From Kingdonia uniflora (taxonomy: Eukaryota; Streptophyta; Magnoliopsida; Ranunculales; Circaeasteraceae): a DNA stretch of 64,000 nt. The stretch is from the NCBI GenBank assembly GCA_014058105.1, contig JACGCM010002784.1:930001-994000 (forward strand), in the 5' to 3' direction. The notes beneath the pieces were generated by a model. The model saw only the letters and a program-made list of their open reading frames with translations. It had not been told where the DNA came from and ran no database searches. Numbering within the stretch: the stretch's first letter is position 1; every line of letters begins with the position of its first letter. Of the stretch, positions 22,901 through 34,900 are shown one piece after another. A program made the translations under genes and the position numbers.

Positions 22901-25900
22901 TCTTTTGGCTTCGACTATAGTAGTAAGCTTCAAAGTGGTCTTCGAGTGTTTAGTTAGTCTCGGAAGGCTTCGTGGAATTCATACGCCTTTGATTGTTTGT
23001 TGGGCTTCAGGTCTCTAGTAGGCTTCGATGCAGCCTTCCAAGAAGGCTGCGAGTAGGCTACTACATTCGTCCCCTCTCAGTTGGTGCCTCGAAAATTGTT
23101 GTAGACGGTGCATGTTGAGAAAACTATTAGGCGTGGGAAGTTGTAAAGTTGACTGGTGTGAATGTTTGTAGTTCCAAGAACATTAATGATGATGATACTA
23201 ATTAAGGGGGTTATTAATGCTCTCTTAAACAGGGTATAAATAGGGTTAGGGGGCCATGCAATGTTAAACCTTTCCATCTTCTTTTCTTATTGTTGTGATC
23301 TTCTGCTATCATGAAAATTGGTTATCAAAAGAAAATGGAGGAGACAGAAGTACGTATGTATGAGAAATACGAAGAACTGAAGAGGATGTACTTTGGACGT
23401 GGGGACCTGGGGGCACCTCTGCACGACATGGTAGATTTGGACCGGGAGGAGCTAACTGGGAGAAAGAGGGAGGAGGCCAAGGGGTTCACATTCTGGTGGA
23501 CCATGTTTCAGCAGCACCTGCAGAGCGTGACGGAGCGCTCTTATGCGCTGCGGTCGCTGGCGGAGAGGCTGGTGAAGGCCGAGGATGGTGGCAAGAAGTG
23601 TCTGTGGTACTGGAAGAACTGCCCCGTGTGCAAGTAGGGGGGTCTTCCGACATTGTGGGTGGGGTTATGTAGTTGTTTCTGTTTTGTTCGCGCCTTTTTG
23701 TTGAATGAAACAAAGTATTAATGATTGATGTGTTCCAGCATAGAATAAAGTACATTGCTAGTAGATAATTAGATCGATGATAATATAGGCGCGGTTAGAA
23801 TTCGATGTAAGAAAGAAGGAAAACGATTTGCAACACTTTGAAAAATCTAGACTTCGTTAGGAGGGAATATAATTGATCGAAGGTCGAATGATTGAAACTT
23901 GTTCGAGGGTACGAATGCGATTGAGCATAAAAGATGGCTCGAAGAATGAGGGAATGTGATACTTCGACTGCAAAGGTTTGAAAGCTGTAATGGCAGAGTT
24001 GTTAGAGGGGACACTATTCATGGAGTAGTGTACCGGTACAGGTCATAATGATGATGTCTCGATTATGGGAATGAGGTAGAGGCCACGTGTAAGTTTGGTG
24101 AGGTTGTTGTGGTAGGGTCTGACAGGGTGTTAGAGACCTGATGTCGAAAGGGAAGAGTATTCGAAGGTATTTGGAGGAGTACGAACATGGACCATCGTGG
24201 TATTTTAGAAAGGCTCGAGGGTTCGAGAGAACTAGAAATGTCCTCAGCCAGGAAAGGTGTGGCATGCACTCGTTTGTATTAGTGGGGTTAGTCTGGTAAA
24301 AACACACGGTTCCCAAAAATGTGGAGGGAAGTGGGAGAGGTAGTGGTAATGATAACAGTTGGGGAAACCGAGGCGGTTTTGTGGGTTGTATTTAAGAGGA
24401 GAGAGAAAGAGAGACTAACATTATTTCCAATCAAATAGAGAAACACAAATAGGCAAGAGAAAAAACACCTTTGTTCCTGCAGAGAGGAAGGAGGATCCAT
24501 TGTTGCTGTGAAATTTGGGCGGTGTCACTGCTTAAGTTCGTCGTGGACACATTCAACTATACCAGACAGGTAGGTCCTTTAACCCTTTGTTGTGTATTAC
24601 TGCTCTTTCTGTTCTTGGCTCTTGAGTGGGAGAGGGGATATGGGTTTGCTGCGATGCCGTTAATGGTGTAACTGGGGTGGGGTGTGAGAGACAAGACGGG
24701 GAGGTCCCACGAAGAATAATGGTTGAGTGGTACAAATTGGGGGAATAGAGGGAATAGTAATCGAATATTCGGTCGTTAGATGGCCGATGAGTGAGGGTGG
24801 ATTTGGTGATAGTATAATATAAACCCGAAACTTGATACTCGAATATATTGAGCTAATGTCAATCCTCTTTTGTTGTAAGGTATAATGCGTACCCGTGGGG
24901 CTTCGAGGATGAGGTTGATAGATGAGGATGATGACGAAGTGAACGAGCCGAGTATGTCTGGTCGAGGGGAGGTGAACAGTGACGTCGAAGAGTTGCATAT
25001 TGCAACAGGCGTACCTCTGGCTGTAGTGGAGCCCGATATTGGGTTTTTGAGGAGTCGGCGTAGGGCTCAGATTGTTGGAGAGAGTGACGAAGAAGAGAAG
25101 GAGGAAAGGGGTGAGGAGGCTGGAGTCGAGTATTCGGGGGATGGAAAAGACGAAGGGGAAGGGGAAGAGGAAGAAAGTGAGAGTAATGAAGATATAGAGG
25201 AGGAGACATACGTGAGACAAGTCTCGCCTCGGGAAAAGGCGAGGTTGGAACGATTTATGACAAAACATGAACTGGAGGGGAAAGGGATTATCTTGGTGTT
25301 GTTAGGGGCGGAGTATTTATTTGTGGATACTCCCAATAAGGGGATTATGGCATTCAGGGGCAGATTCGACTAGATCTGCGGCTACTCCTTCGGAGGCTGG
25401 TAAAGAAGGTGTTCAATTTTTGGGACGTAGCTCCGTGCCAGATGAACGACAATTTTTACGAGATGGTGAGGGTGATCGAAGGTATGAATGATGAGTTGAC
25501 ACGCGAAAGGAGGCTTTTAGTCGAGTGGTTCGACGTAGTGTCGTTCTACTCGAAGAAGGGGAATAAGAAGGTAGGGGCGTATCACATCCAGTGTCACTCA
25601 GAAAAGCCGTGGTTATTCAACTTGTGTTCGACTGGCGCGGGTGGGTAAGGACTTGGTTGTAGTGAAAGGGAATTATGAGTATGCCCACGGAGAGGTAGAT
25701 TTTGCGCTGAGCAATAGGCTGTTCAACCCAAGTAAGTTTATGGCTAAGTTTCTGTTGCATTGTTTCAGATAGTGTTTGATTTCCAATTTTGTTTGCAGAA
25801 CCTGCCAATAGGGGTTTGAAAAACCCGCGGTTCTACATCGACGACCTGATCAACGAGAGTGAAGACCGAGTGAACAAAGTGTTTTAGAAGTTGAAATTTG

Positions 25901-28900
25901 TAAGGAAGAGAAAAAAAGACGGATACATTGCTGAAAGACGTGTCGACTGCGGCTGGGTCGTCGAAGAGAAGAAAAGAGGTAGACCCTTTTGAAGGAGTAA
26001 GTGATATGGACTATAATAATCTGACGCGAAAGTTGAGCTTCGTGCCGAGGACCCGTCGAGGAGTTTCTGTATCGACGGCTGAGGTAAGGGGTCAAAGTGT
26101 GAATGCACCCAAAAGGGTTCTACAGGCAGTGCAACAGGCCCAAAAGGGCAAGGGGAAAGCCACTGTCGAAGACTCGACTGCTCACTTGAGGAAGACGACG
26201 ACCCAAAAGAGATGTTATGATCAGATGGTCTAAGGGGCGAACTCGGCCGAAGCCAGGTAGCTCGCGACTGAACAGGAGGAGGCTGTTCGAGCGTTGGCAG
26301 AGTCGATGATATATCTGTGCGCTACGAACCCAGAAGAAGCAGGGTGCCGTGTCGAGGTGGTTTGGTTTCAGGTAAGTTATTTTTGGTCATTAGAAATGGT
26401 AAATAATCGAATATTATGTTGATAACTGCTGAATGGTCGAGGTGTTTGTGATCCGTGCAGATGCATGCCTGGATGATCTCATTTAGGAAAGCTCAGAAAA
26501 TGTCCAGCGAGATGTTGAAGGAGTCGATAGACGGGAGGGAGTTCGCGAAGGAGACCATTTTGTCTTTGTAAACCCGAATCGCGGAGCCGGAGCGAGAACA
26601 GTTGCAGATTCGTGCTGAGGCGGCGAGGGAGAGCCTAGCGGTGGTCGAATGATGTGGTGCGAAGGTAGTGGTGCTGGAGGCAAAGGTCGCAATGCAGGAT
26701 GAGCAATTGGAATACAACCATGCACGCTTTTAAGCAATGTTCGATCAAGAGTACGAGGTGACTTCAACACTGAAGAGATTTGTAGATGGGATGGGGTATA
26801 ATCCAGAAACCTTTGAATTCTATCCCCCGGAGGAGGATAGCCTTCGAGGACGTTGCAATTGCGGAGGGGACAGAGTCGAACCTTGCGGTCGAGGTTACTG
26901 GTGTTAAAAATATGTAAGCCGAAGCCGCGGTTGTAGGGGAAAATCCTGAAGTTGGTGAGATGGATGTGCCTGTGGAGAACCCAGGTAATCTTGTTTGAGT
27001 TGCTTGTCTGAGATAGGAAAACTTGTCTTGATCTGGTTTGTTTGTAAGAGACTTCAGTTTGTGATGTATGTTTGATATTTTGATTTGAACACGTTGACGC
27101 GTACTGGTATGCTGTGTGATCGAATGAACTTGCTGGTCGAAATGTTGAATTTATACTTGGTGTATATTGGGAATGTGAAAACTGTATGTTGGATTCGGAG
27201 TGAAGCAATATGTAGTCGCCCCCAAGTATCAGTCGGGTTGGATACTTAGGTTAGCCCAAATTAAGAAGTTCGCAGAACTTCGAGGTCGCCCCCGGGTATT
27301 TCTATCTGCGGTTTTGATCCTGAACGAAGCAAAATTTGGTCGGCCCCAATGCATCCCCGAGTGTTCAGTCTTTCGACTATTCATGCCACTCGAGTTTGCT
27401 CGAATTGGAACTTTAAAAAACTTTGAGGTCGCCCCCAAATTTCAGTCGGGTCGAAGGGTTGACTAGACACTTAGGTTTGCCCAAATCAAGAAGTTCGCAA
27501 AGCTTCGAGGTTGCCCCCGGGTGAACGAAGCATGATGTGGTCGACCCCAATGCATCCCCGAGTGTCCAGTCTTTCGACTATTCATGCTACTCGGGTTTGC
27601 TCGAATTGGAACTTTAAAAAACTTTGAGGTCGCCCCCAAGTATCAGTCGGGTCGAAGAGTTGACTAGATATTTAGGTTTGCCCAAATCAAGAAGTTCGCA
27701 GAGCTTCGAAGTCGCCCCCGGGTATTTCTATCTGCGGGTTTGATCCTGAACGAAGTAAGATGTGGTCGGCCCCAATGCATCCCCGAGTGTCCCGTCTTTC
27801 GACTATTCATGCCACTCGAGTTTGCTCAAATTAGAACTTTGAAAAACTTTGAGGTCGCCCCCAAGTATCAGTCGAGTCGAAGGGTTGACTAGATACTTAG
27901 GTTTACCCAAATCAAGAAGTTCGCCGAGCATATGAGATGATGCACAGGGTAGAAAAATATGTTTATTGATTATATTGTGGTCACATTAGTTGTGAGAAAT
28001 GGTGGTCACAGTTTATTGTATGAGACTAACTGCATCGTGTTTCTAGGATTGGGTAAAGGTTCCTCGGCTTTAGTCATAAGGTAATATGAACCTTTGTTTG
28101 TTTTGTCGTACATGACATAAGGTCCCTCCCAGGATTCGACTAACTTGCTGGTATTGCGAGGCTTCGAGGAGGAGGCGACACATCGAAGTACCAAATTACC
28201 GATATCGAAACTTTGTGGTCGAACCCTTTTATTGTATGATTTCTGGAGCAAGATCTGGTAACGGCCGAGGTTAGTTAAGGCTTGGTCTCTGGTTTTGTCA
28301 ATCCATAACATATTGTATCTGAGTTCGAACTCATTGTCTTCGTCTGGGAGGTCAGGGTCGCGAGTTGGAACCTCGAACTGAGTTGGCAGGACCACTTCGG
28401 TACCGTAGGCCAATAGGAAAAGAGTACATCCTTTCACGGTGTGGTGCGGTAAGCCTAGAGTACATGCTGTAATTCTTGAACCTAACGCCCCTTCTTCTCG
28501 TTGACGTATTTTTTAAGACCATCGACTATAGTTTTATTGATTGCTTCGACCTAATCATTCCCTTGCGGGTTTGGGTGTGGATGGGGAGATGATAATGTTG
28601 TATTTTTTTAGGAAAGTTTGAACCTTGTTCCCTATGAACTGTGGGCCGTTGTCGCATCGAATCATATGTGGGCAATCGAATTGTGTGATAATATTTTTCG
28701 AGAGGAACTTCGTGACCTATTCTTCCCGTGTTCGACATAAAGGCACGTCCCCGACCCATTTAGTAAAATAATCTGTGGCAACTAAGATATGTTCGCTGCT
28801 GCCCGAAGCCTTGGGGAAAGGGCCCACCAAATCAATGGCTCATATCTTTAATGGCCAAACGACTTGACTGCAGTAGAGTTCCTGCGAGGGGCTTCGAATG

Positions 28901-31900
28901 CCATAGGCGTGACGTTGGCATTTGTCACAGTGCTTCGCATACTCTTCGGCTTATTTTTTTATATTCGGCCAGAATAGACCCTGTGTGATTGTTCGGAGAG
29001 CCATAGACTGACTGGCGATGTGGGACCCGCAATTGCCTTCGTGAAGCTCAGTAAGGATGGTTGTTGCTTCTTGTTGGGATATGCAACGGAGGTGTACGCC
29101 GTTTGGGATTTGCGGTGTAGGCCGCCTTTGAGGATGGTGTACCGTCGTCAGTTTTCCAGTAACGATCATTTTGCTTTTGGGTCCTCGGGTACAGTGGAAC
29201 TGTTAAAGTATGCAAGGAAAGGTGTGTGCCAGCATTTGGGATAGAGACTCTCACCCCTAGTATTAATGGTATTGACTTCCATCTGGTTGATACTTGGGCA
29301 TTCGAGTACTTCGATATTGAGGGTTCAAGATTCGGACAGGCCTAACATGGCTGCGATGTAAGCGAGGGCGTCGACATGTCTTTTTTTTGCCTCGAGGATA
29401 ATGTGTAATCGATGATTTTTTAGGGAAACGGTCCATGCGCTGGTAGACGAGTGCTGCATACTTAGCCATGCGACCATTCGCCTGGTTTTCGCCGGTATAC
29501 TGTCACTGGACGAGCTGTGAATCGGTAAATACGGCTAGTTTGGGGATACCAAGTTCGAGGGCGAGATCGAGGTCGTGTAGCAAAGCTTCGTATACGGCCT
29601 CATTGTTGGTACATTCGAAGTTTAACTTGATGGCCTTTTCGATTTGGTCGTTTGAAGGTGTGACCAGGACGATACCTATCCCAGAACCGTTTGGTCCGGC
29701 AAATCCATCTGTAAAGAGACGCCATCCCGTGTTAGGATTCCAGGGGTCATTCTGTTCGTGCTGATCATCGGGTAAGTCATCTTCGTGTTCTTCCTAGTCG
29801 TTGTCGACCGGGAAGTCGGCAAGAAAATCGGCGACAGCCTGGCCTTTTTGGGATACCTGTTTCTCGAAAGTTATATCGTGTTCACCGAGGTAGACAGACC
29901 ATTGCTGGACTTGTCGAGATTTATCTTTCTTACTGAGGATTTCTCGAAGAGGGTAGCTGGCGATGACACGTATGTGGTGTGCTTGAAAGTACGGTTTGAG
30001 GTTTTGAGAGGTGGAGACGAATGTAAGGAACAGTCGTTCGAGTTTGGTATATCGTGTTTCAGCCGGTGTTAGAGTTTTGCTGATGAAGTAGACAGGTTTA
30101 TCGATACTTGCTTCGATGCGGATAAGGACCGAGCTGATAGAAGTGTCGATGACCGCGAGATATAAAGAAAGCGTTTCACCTTCGAGTGGGGTATTCATGA
30201 CAGGTGGTTGACCAAAGTAAGTTTTGAGTTCGAGAAAAGTTTGCTCGCATTCGAGTGTGCAATTAACTTCGAGGTTTCTCCTTTTGGCTTTATGAATGCC
30301 TTGGTCCCAGGAGGGAGAATAACTAAGCACAGCGGTCAGAAGATATTGAAATAAAGCGGTTAAGGGCTGCTATTTTGCCTGCGGACATCTTTCTTGGTTC
30401 GGGGAGAACACATCAACGAGGGCTCGGATTTGGGTAGGGTCGATCTCGATGCTTCGTTTACTAATGAGGTGACCCAAGAACTTTTCGGAGGAAACACCGA
30501 ATTGGTATTTGTCTGGGTTTAATTTCATATTGTACGAGCGAATGATTTAGAAGATTTTGGTCAGGTCTTGTATATGGGTATGTTTGTGGAGACTTTTGCA
30601 TAATATGCTATCGATGTAAACTTTGACTGACTTGCCAAGCAAATGTTTGAACATTGTGGTAACAAGGCGCTGGTAAGTAGCACTCGCGTTTTTGAGGCCG
30701 AAGAGTATCACATTGAAACAGTAAAGCCCTTGTTCTGTGATAAACAAAGTTTTAAGTTGATCATCAGGGAGAAGGGGTACCTGGTTGTTACCCGAAGCCG
30801 CGTCCATCATTGATAGGCATTCATGGCCGGCGGTAGCATCTAGAAGCATTGAAATGATCGGGAGAGGGAAGCTGTCCTTCGGGGTGTGTTTGTTGAAGTC
30901 GGTAAAGTCGGCGCAGATTCGGATCTTGCCATTCTTCTTGGGGACAACAATGATATTCGAGATCCAATCGGCATACTTGACTTCACGTATAAACCCAGCG
31001 GCTAGGAGTTTTTCGACCTTGAGGTTCACTGCTTCTCGAATCCTCGAGGCCAAAGTATGTTGCTTCTGTTTTACAGCCGTGGATTTGGGGATGAGATTAA
31101 TGCAGTGACAGGCAAGGGTGGGGTCAACGCCAGGCATTTCATGAAATGTCCAAGCGAAGACATCTTTGTTGGCTCGAAGAAAAGTTGTGAGTTCGAGGCT
31201 GTCGTCGGCGTCCAAAATGCTGCCAATAAATGTACCTCGACCAGGGCCATTGAGTTCGACGTAAACGGTAGGTTTGACAGGTGTAGTAGAAGAGGTCGAG
31301 GTATTGGGGAGAGAGAGGTGCAGTGATTGCTATGGCTTCACCAGTTTCCTGGTAAGGTCTATTTCGGGATACTCGCACGAGCAGGCTAAACGTTGTGAGC
31401 CTTTCATGTTTCATGTACCGCATGGGGTATTGAAACGCAAGGTTTGGTGGTAGGTAGAAGGTATGGCTTTCATAACATGAAGCCAATTGCGGCCTAGAAT
31501 GCCCAAGGTATTCAGATTTTTTGTCAATGACAAGGAAACTGGTTTGAAGAATAATAGGGCCAGTAGTGACAGGGAAGCTAAGTCGGCCAATGGCGACCTC
31601 TGTGGAGCCGTTGAAATCTTTCAGTTCGACATTGGCAGGTGTAATAAGATCGGTCTTTTGCATAGCGCGGACTCTCTGAAGGAAGAGTACGTTTGCTGCA
31701 TTGCCCGTATCGATAAGCATCGTGTGAAGAACGAGGTACTCGACTTTAATTATGATGACTAAAGGGTATGCATGGGGAAAACGAACGTGGGAGGTGTCAC
31801 AGTCGATGAAGGATATACCTTCGGGTCGAGGGCGGTGGCTAGATTTGGGTAGGAGGATTGGTAGTTTCTGCTGATAGGTAAGCTTACAACACTCTTCGAC

Positions 31901-34900
31901 CCGCTTTCGCTTGCTTCGGGTGTGGCCATCGTCGATGTTATAACTTCGATCATGTGGAGTTGGAAGATGTGTACCTCGGCTGGGCCGGTGTTCGGGGCTG
32001 GTTGGGGCTTGAGGTATGACTCGTCGAGGTAGCCAGGAAGGTCGGCAACATATTGGTGCAATTGGCCGGCTTTGAAAATCATTTCAAGAGAATGTTGTCA
32101 AGCGTAACACTTGTTTGTAGGGTGGCAGTTGCATTTGTGGTTGTGGCAGTAAGGCTCGTCCTTTCTGACCTCGATGAGGAAGGGAGTGCGCCAGATAGGA
32201 TCAGCCTGGATGAGTGTGAAGAGGGTACTGATGGGAGCAGTGAGTTTGGGTAGAACGGGCATGGGATGTTTTTTGCGGGGTTCAGAAGATTGAGCATCAA
32301 AGTGGGGGCATTTGCAGTTGTCGGTCTCGTGAGAAACAGGAGCGACCATCGGTGTATTTGAGGGTCGAGGTTTGTTGTGGTTGGTGGTCGAGGTTTGTCC
32401 GGCGATTAGATTCGTGGAGACGTTTGAGGTCGATGTACCCATTGACTTTGGATAACATCTCCTCAAGGGTTTGTGGCTTTTGGTGGACGATATTCTCTTT
32501 AACGTGGCTGTGGTTAGGCAGGGCGTTGGAGTAGGCGAGGACAACGTTCGCGCAATCGAGATTTTTGACCTTGCGCGATTTATCGAGGGAACGCTTGGTG
32601 AAGTTTTCAAACGTTTCTGTGGGTGACCTGCGAAAGTTGAAAAGGACATCTACTCGGACCTCACAGTCTTTATTGAAGGCAAAATGAGAGATGAATAGGT
32701 TCGATAGCTGTTCGAAGCTTCGAATATACCCATTAGGGAGGCTGTGGTACTATTTGAGGGGGTTGTCAGTAAGACTGGTGGGAAACATGCGACACAAGAT
32801 GTGATCAGTTGTGGAGTGCAGGCTTAAAGCATTCTGGAACTCGAGGACATGAGATTGTGGGTTGGTGTTACGGTATTTGCGGATTTTAAGTGTGGAAGTT
32901 TGGAGGCACCTCGACAGCAAGGAACTTCGGGCAAATGGGGTTATTTAGTCGACACCACAAGTTCGGGGTAAGATTCGCGCTGATGCGAATGGCGGCATTA
33001 ATTTTTTGGTCAAGTTCTTGCTGTGTGAGATAGGTTGGTCGAGGGGGAGAACGCTAGGGTCGCGGGTTGTAAGGCCGCGGGTTAGGGGTGTGCTCAGCAC
33101 AGCGTTTTCCGAGGCACTCCCGAGCATGGCGCCGTGTAGGATGTCTAGAGGTTCGAAGGGTAGAATCGGACGAATCCTCCATAATGGGGACACTAAGATG
33201 GATCGAGCTGGCGGGCATGGTAGTGGGGGCACCTTCGACACCAAGGTGGATCGGAGGGACCTCGATTTGGGGGTGGGACCCGAGTCGTGTGCGTCCTGGG
33301 TTTGGACTTGCTGAAGTTAGCGAACCGTGTGGCGCAATTCATCTAGGGTTCGGTGTTGTCTATCATTGTCATCTAAACGGCGCTGCCGTTCAACCTCGAG
33401 TTCCTGCCGGCGATCCTCACGCTTAATGCGTAGCTGGTTAGTGTGACGCTCTTCGGCTTGAGCAAACTGTTGGCTAATGAGGGCAAGTTGGGCGACGATG
33501 ATTTTGTAGAGAGGAGATCACACTCTTACCCCTTGAAGGTTATCTTCGGCTAGAGGTTTAAACAAATATATATGACAGAAATAAGAAGGATTACTGTGCT
33601 AACATACTTGCGTGGAGTTCATGAATAGGTATTCTCCATGACCTCTAGCGAAGATTTGAATAGAAGATTGTATATGCAGATTTAGGTTACAGTTCGAATC
33701 AAGTGAGGTCTAAGGGTACTCGAAGGTTGGTGATATTGGAGGGGTTTGGACAAAGTTTTTCTAACCTCTTCATGGTGCGTCCTCTTTCTTATTTATAGGA
33801 GATAGAATAGGGTAAGTCACCATGCGAGGTCAGATTACATGTATATCCTTTGGGGCAGCTGTCCCGTACGTGAAGTCGGTTCTGACACTGCAACTATCTG
33901 ACGGCTTGTTTTCACTGTTCTGTCTGGTATGTCTGCTTTCGACCATGCACTAATATGGTCGGAGCCTTTCTGGGTGTGCTGTTGGATTCTGATGCTGGAT
34001 TCTGATGCTGACCGATTATCTTTTGGCTTCGACTATAGTAGTAAGCTTCGAAGCAGCCTTCGAGTGTTTGGTTAGTCTCGGAAGGCTTCATGGAATTCAT
34101 ACGCCTTTGATTGTTTGTTGGTTTGTTGGGCTTCGGGTCTCTAGTAGGCTTTGATGCAGCCTTCGAGTATTCGACTAGTCTTGGAAGGTTGCGAGTAGGC
34201 TACTACAGCATGTGAACAAATAAGTTTCCTCTCACTCTATCAAGTTTCACGGAAACGACAAGGCTTGCCCCTCCAGGACAATTAGTTACAGTCATTCATG
34301 CAACTCTTATGCTAAATAAAGCTATTTCATGCGTGTACTCTCTCTATCTATATCCATAACACATAATCGTTGTTATTGTCTATAGAGATGTACCAAAACT
34401 TAAACTGCAAGTGGAGCAAATTGTAGAAGCAATTTTGCACAACAATCTGTAGCAACTTTTGGCTCCAAGGATAGATAATTTTATTTTTTTCATAAATGAG
34501 CGGACACCTCTTAAATCCTACAAGACTTTCCCACCCTTTTGGTCCATCTAGAACCAAACTCCTAGGAGATGCCATCCTTAAACTAACTGCCAACGCTTAG
34601 ACCCTCTCTTCAAGGATGAAGAGGTGAAAAAGTGAAGATCTGAGCGAAACTCCCCTCCCTACAAATCAATCATTTACTTGTGACTGAGATAATCAATAAA
34701 GACAATTGTGACCATTTTTTTTTTCTTATGTTTTTTTTGAGGAAAGGATAACTTCTTTTGTGTTTTTCTACACTTACCACGTCTTTTGTTTTCCTGCGGA
34801 ACAAAGGAAATAAATCCGTAATGGTTTTGGGTGAACTCAAACCAACAAGGAGCCCATAAGTCATGCATTCACTCGTCTTAAACTATTGCTAAAATTATGG

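Larger units (their letters stand above)
22369..34207 (-). mobile_element. Ty3/gypsy LTR retrotransposon, Tat lineage, in metacaspase intron 1
   Basis: Two long direct repeats (22369-23065 and 33499-34207) enclose gag-pol on the - strand; the outer ends form TGTAG...CTACA and the 5-bp target duplication GCATG sits at 22364-22368 and 34208-34212. In transcript order: 5' LTR, gag, protease, reverse transcriptase, RNase H, a second RNase H, integrase, a tandem-repeat region, antisense ORFs, polypurine tract, 3' LTR. The second (archaeal-type) RNase H between RNase H and integrase, the large region after pol with tandem repeats, and ORFs on the opposite strand are established marks of the Tat lineage (Ogre, Retand, Grande and relatives). 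LTRs differ by roughly 7-10% by eye, mostly transitions, so the insertion is not recent. Pol is broken by many stops and frameshifts. Transcribed antisense to the metacaspase. Confidence 0.93.

Noticed and set aside
24660..25336. 202-codon and other - strand frames opposite the Tat antisense gene
   Set aside because: Composition mirrors the Glu-rich repeat on the + strand (Ser/Pro/Leu-rich shadow); splice signals lie on the + strand.
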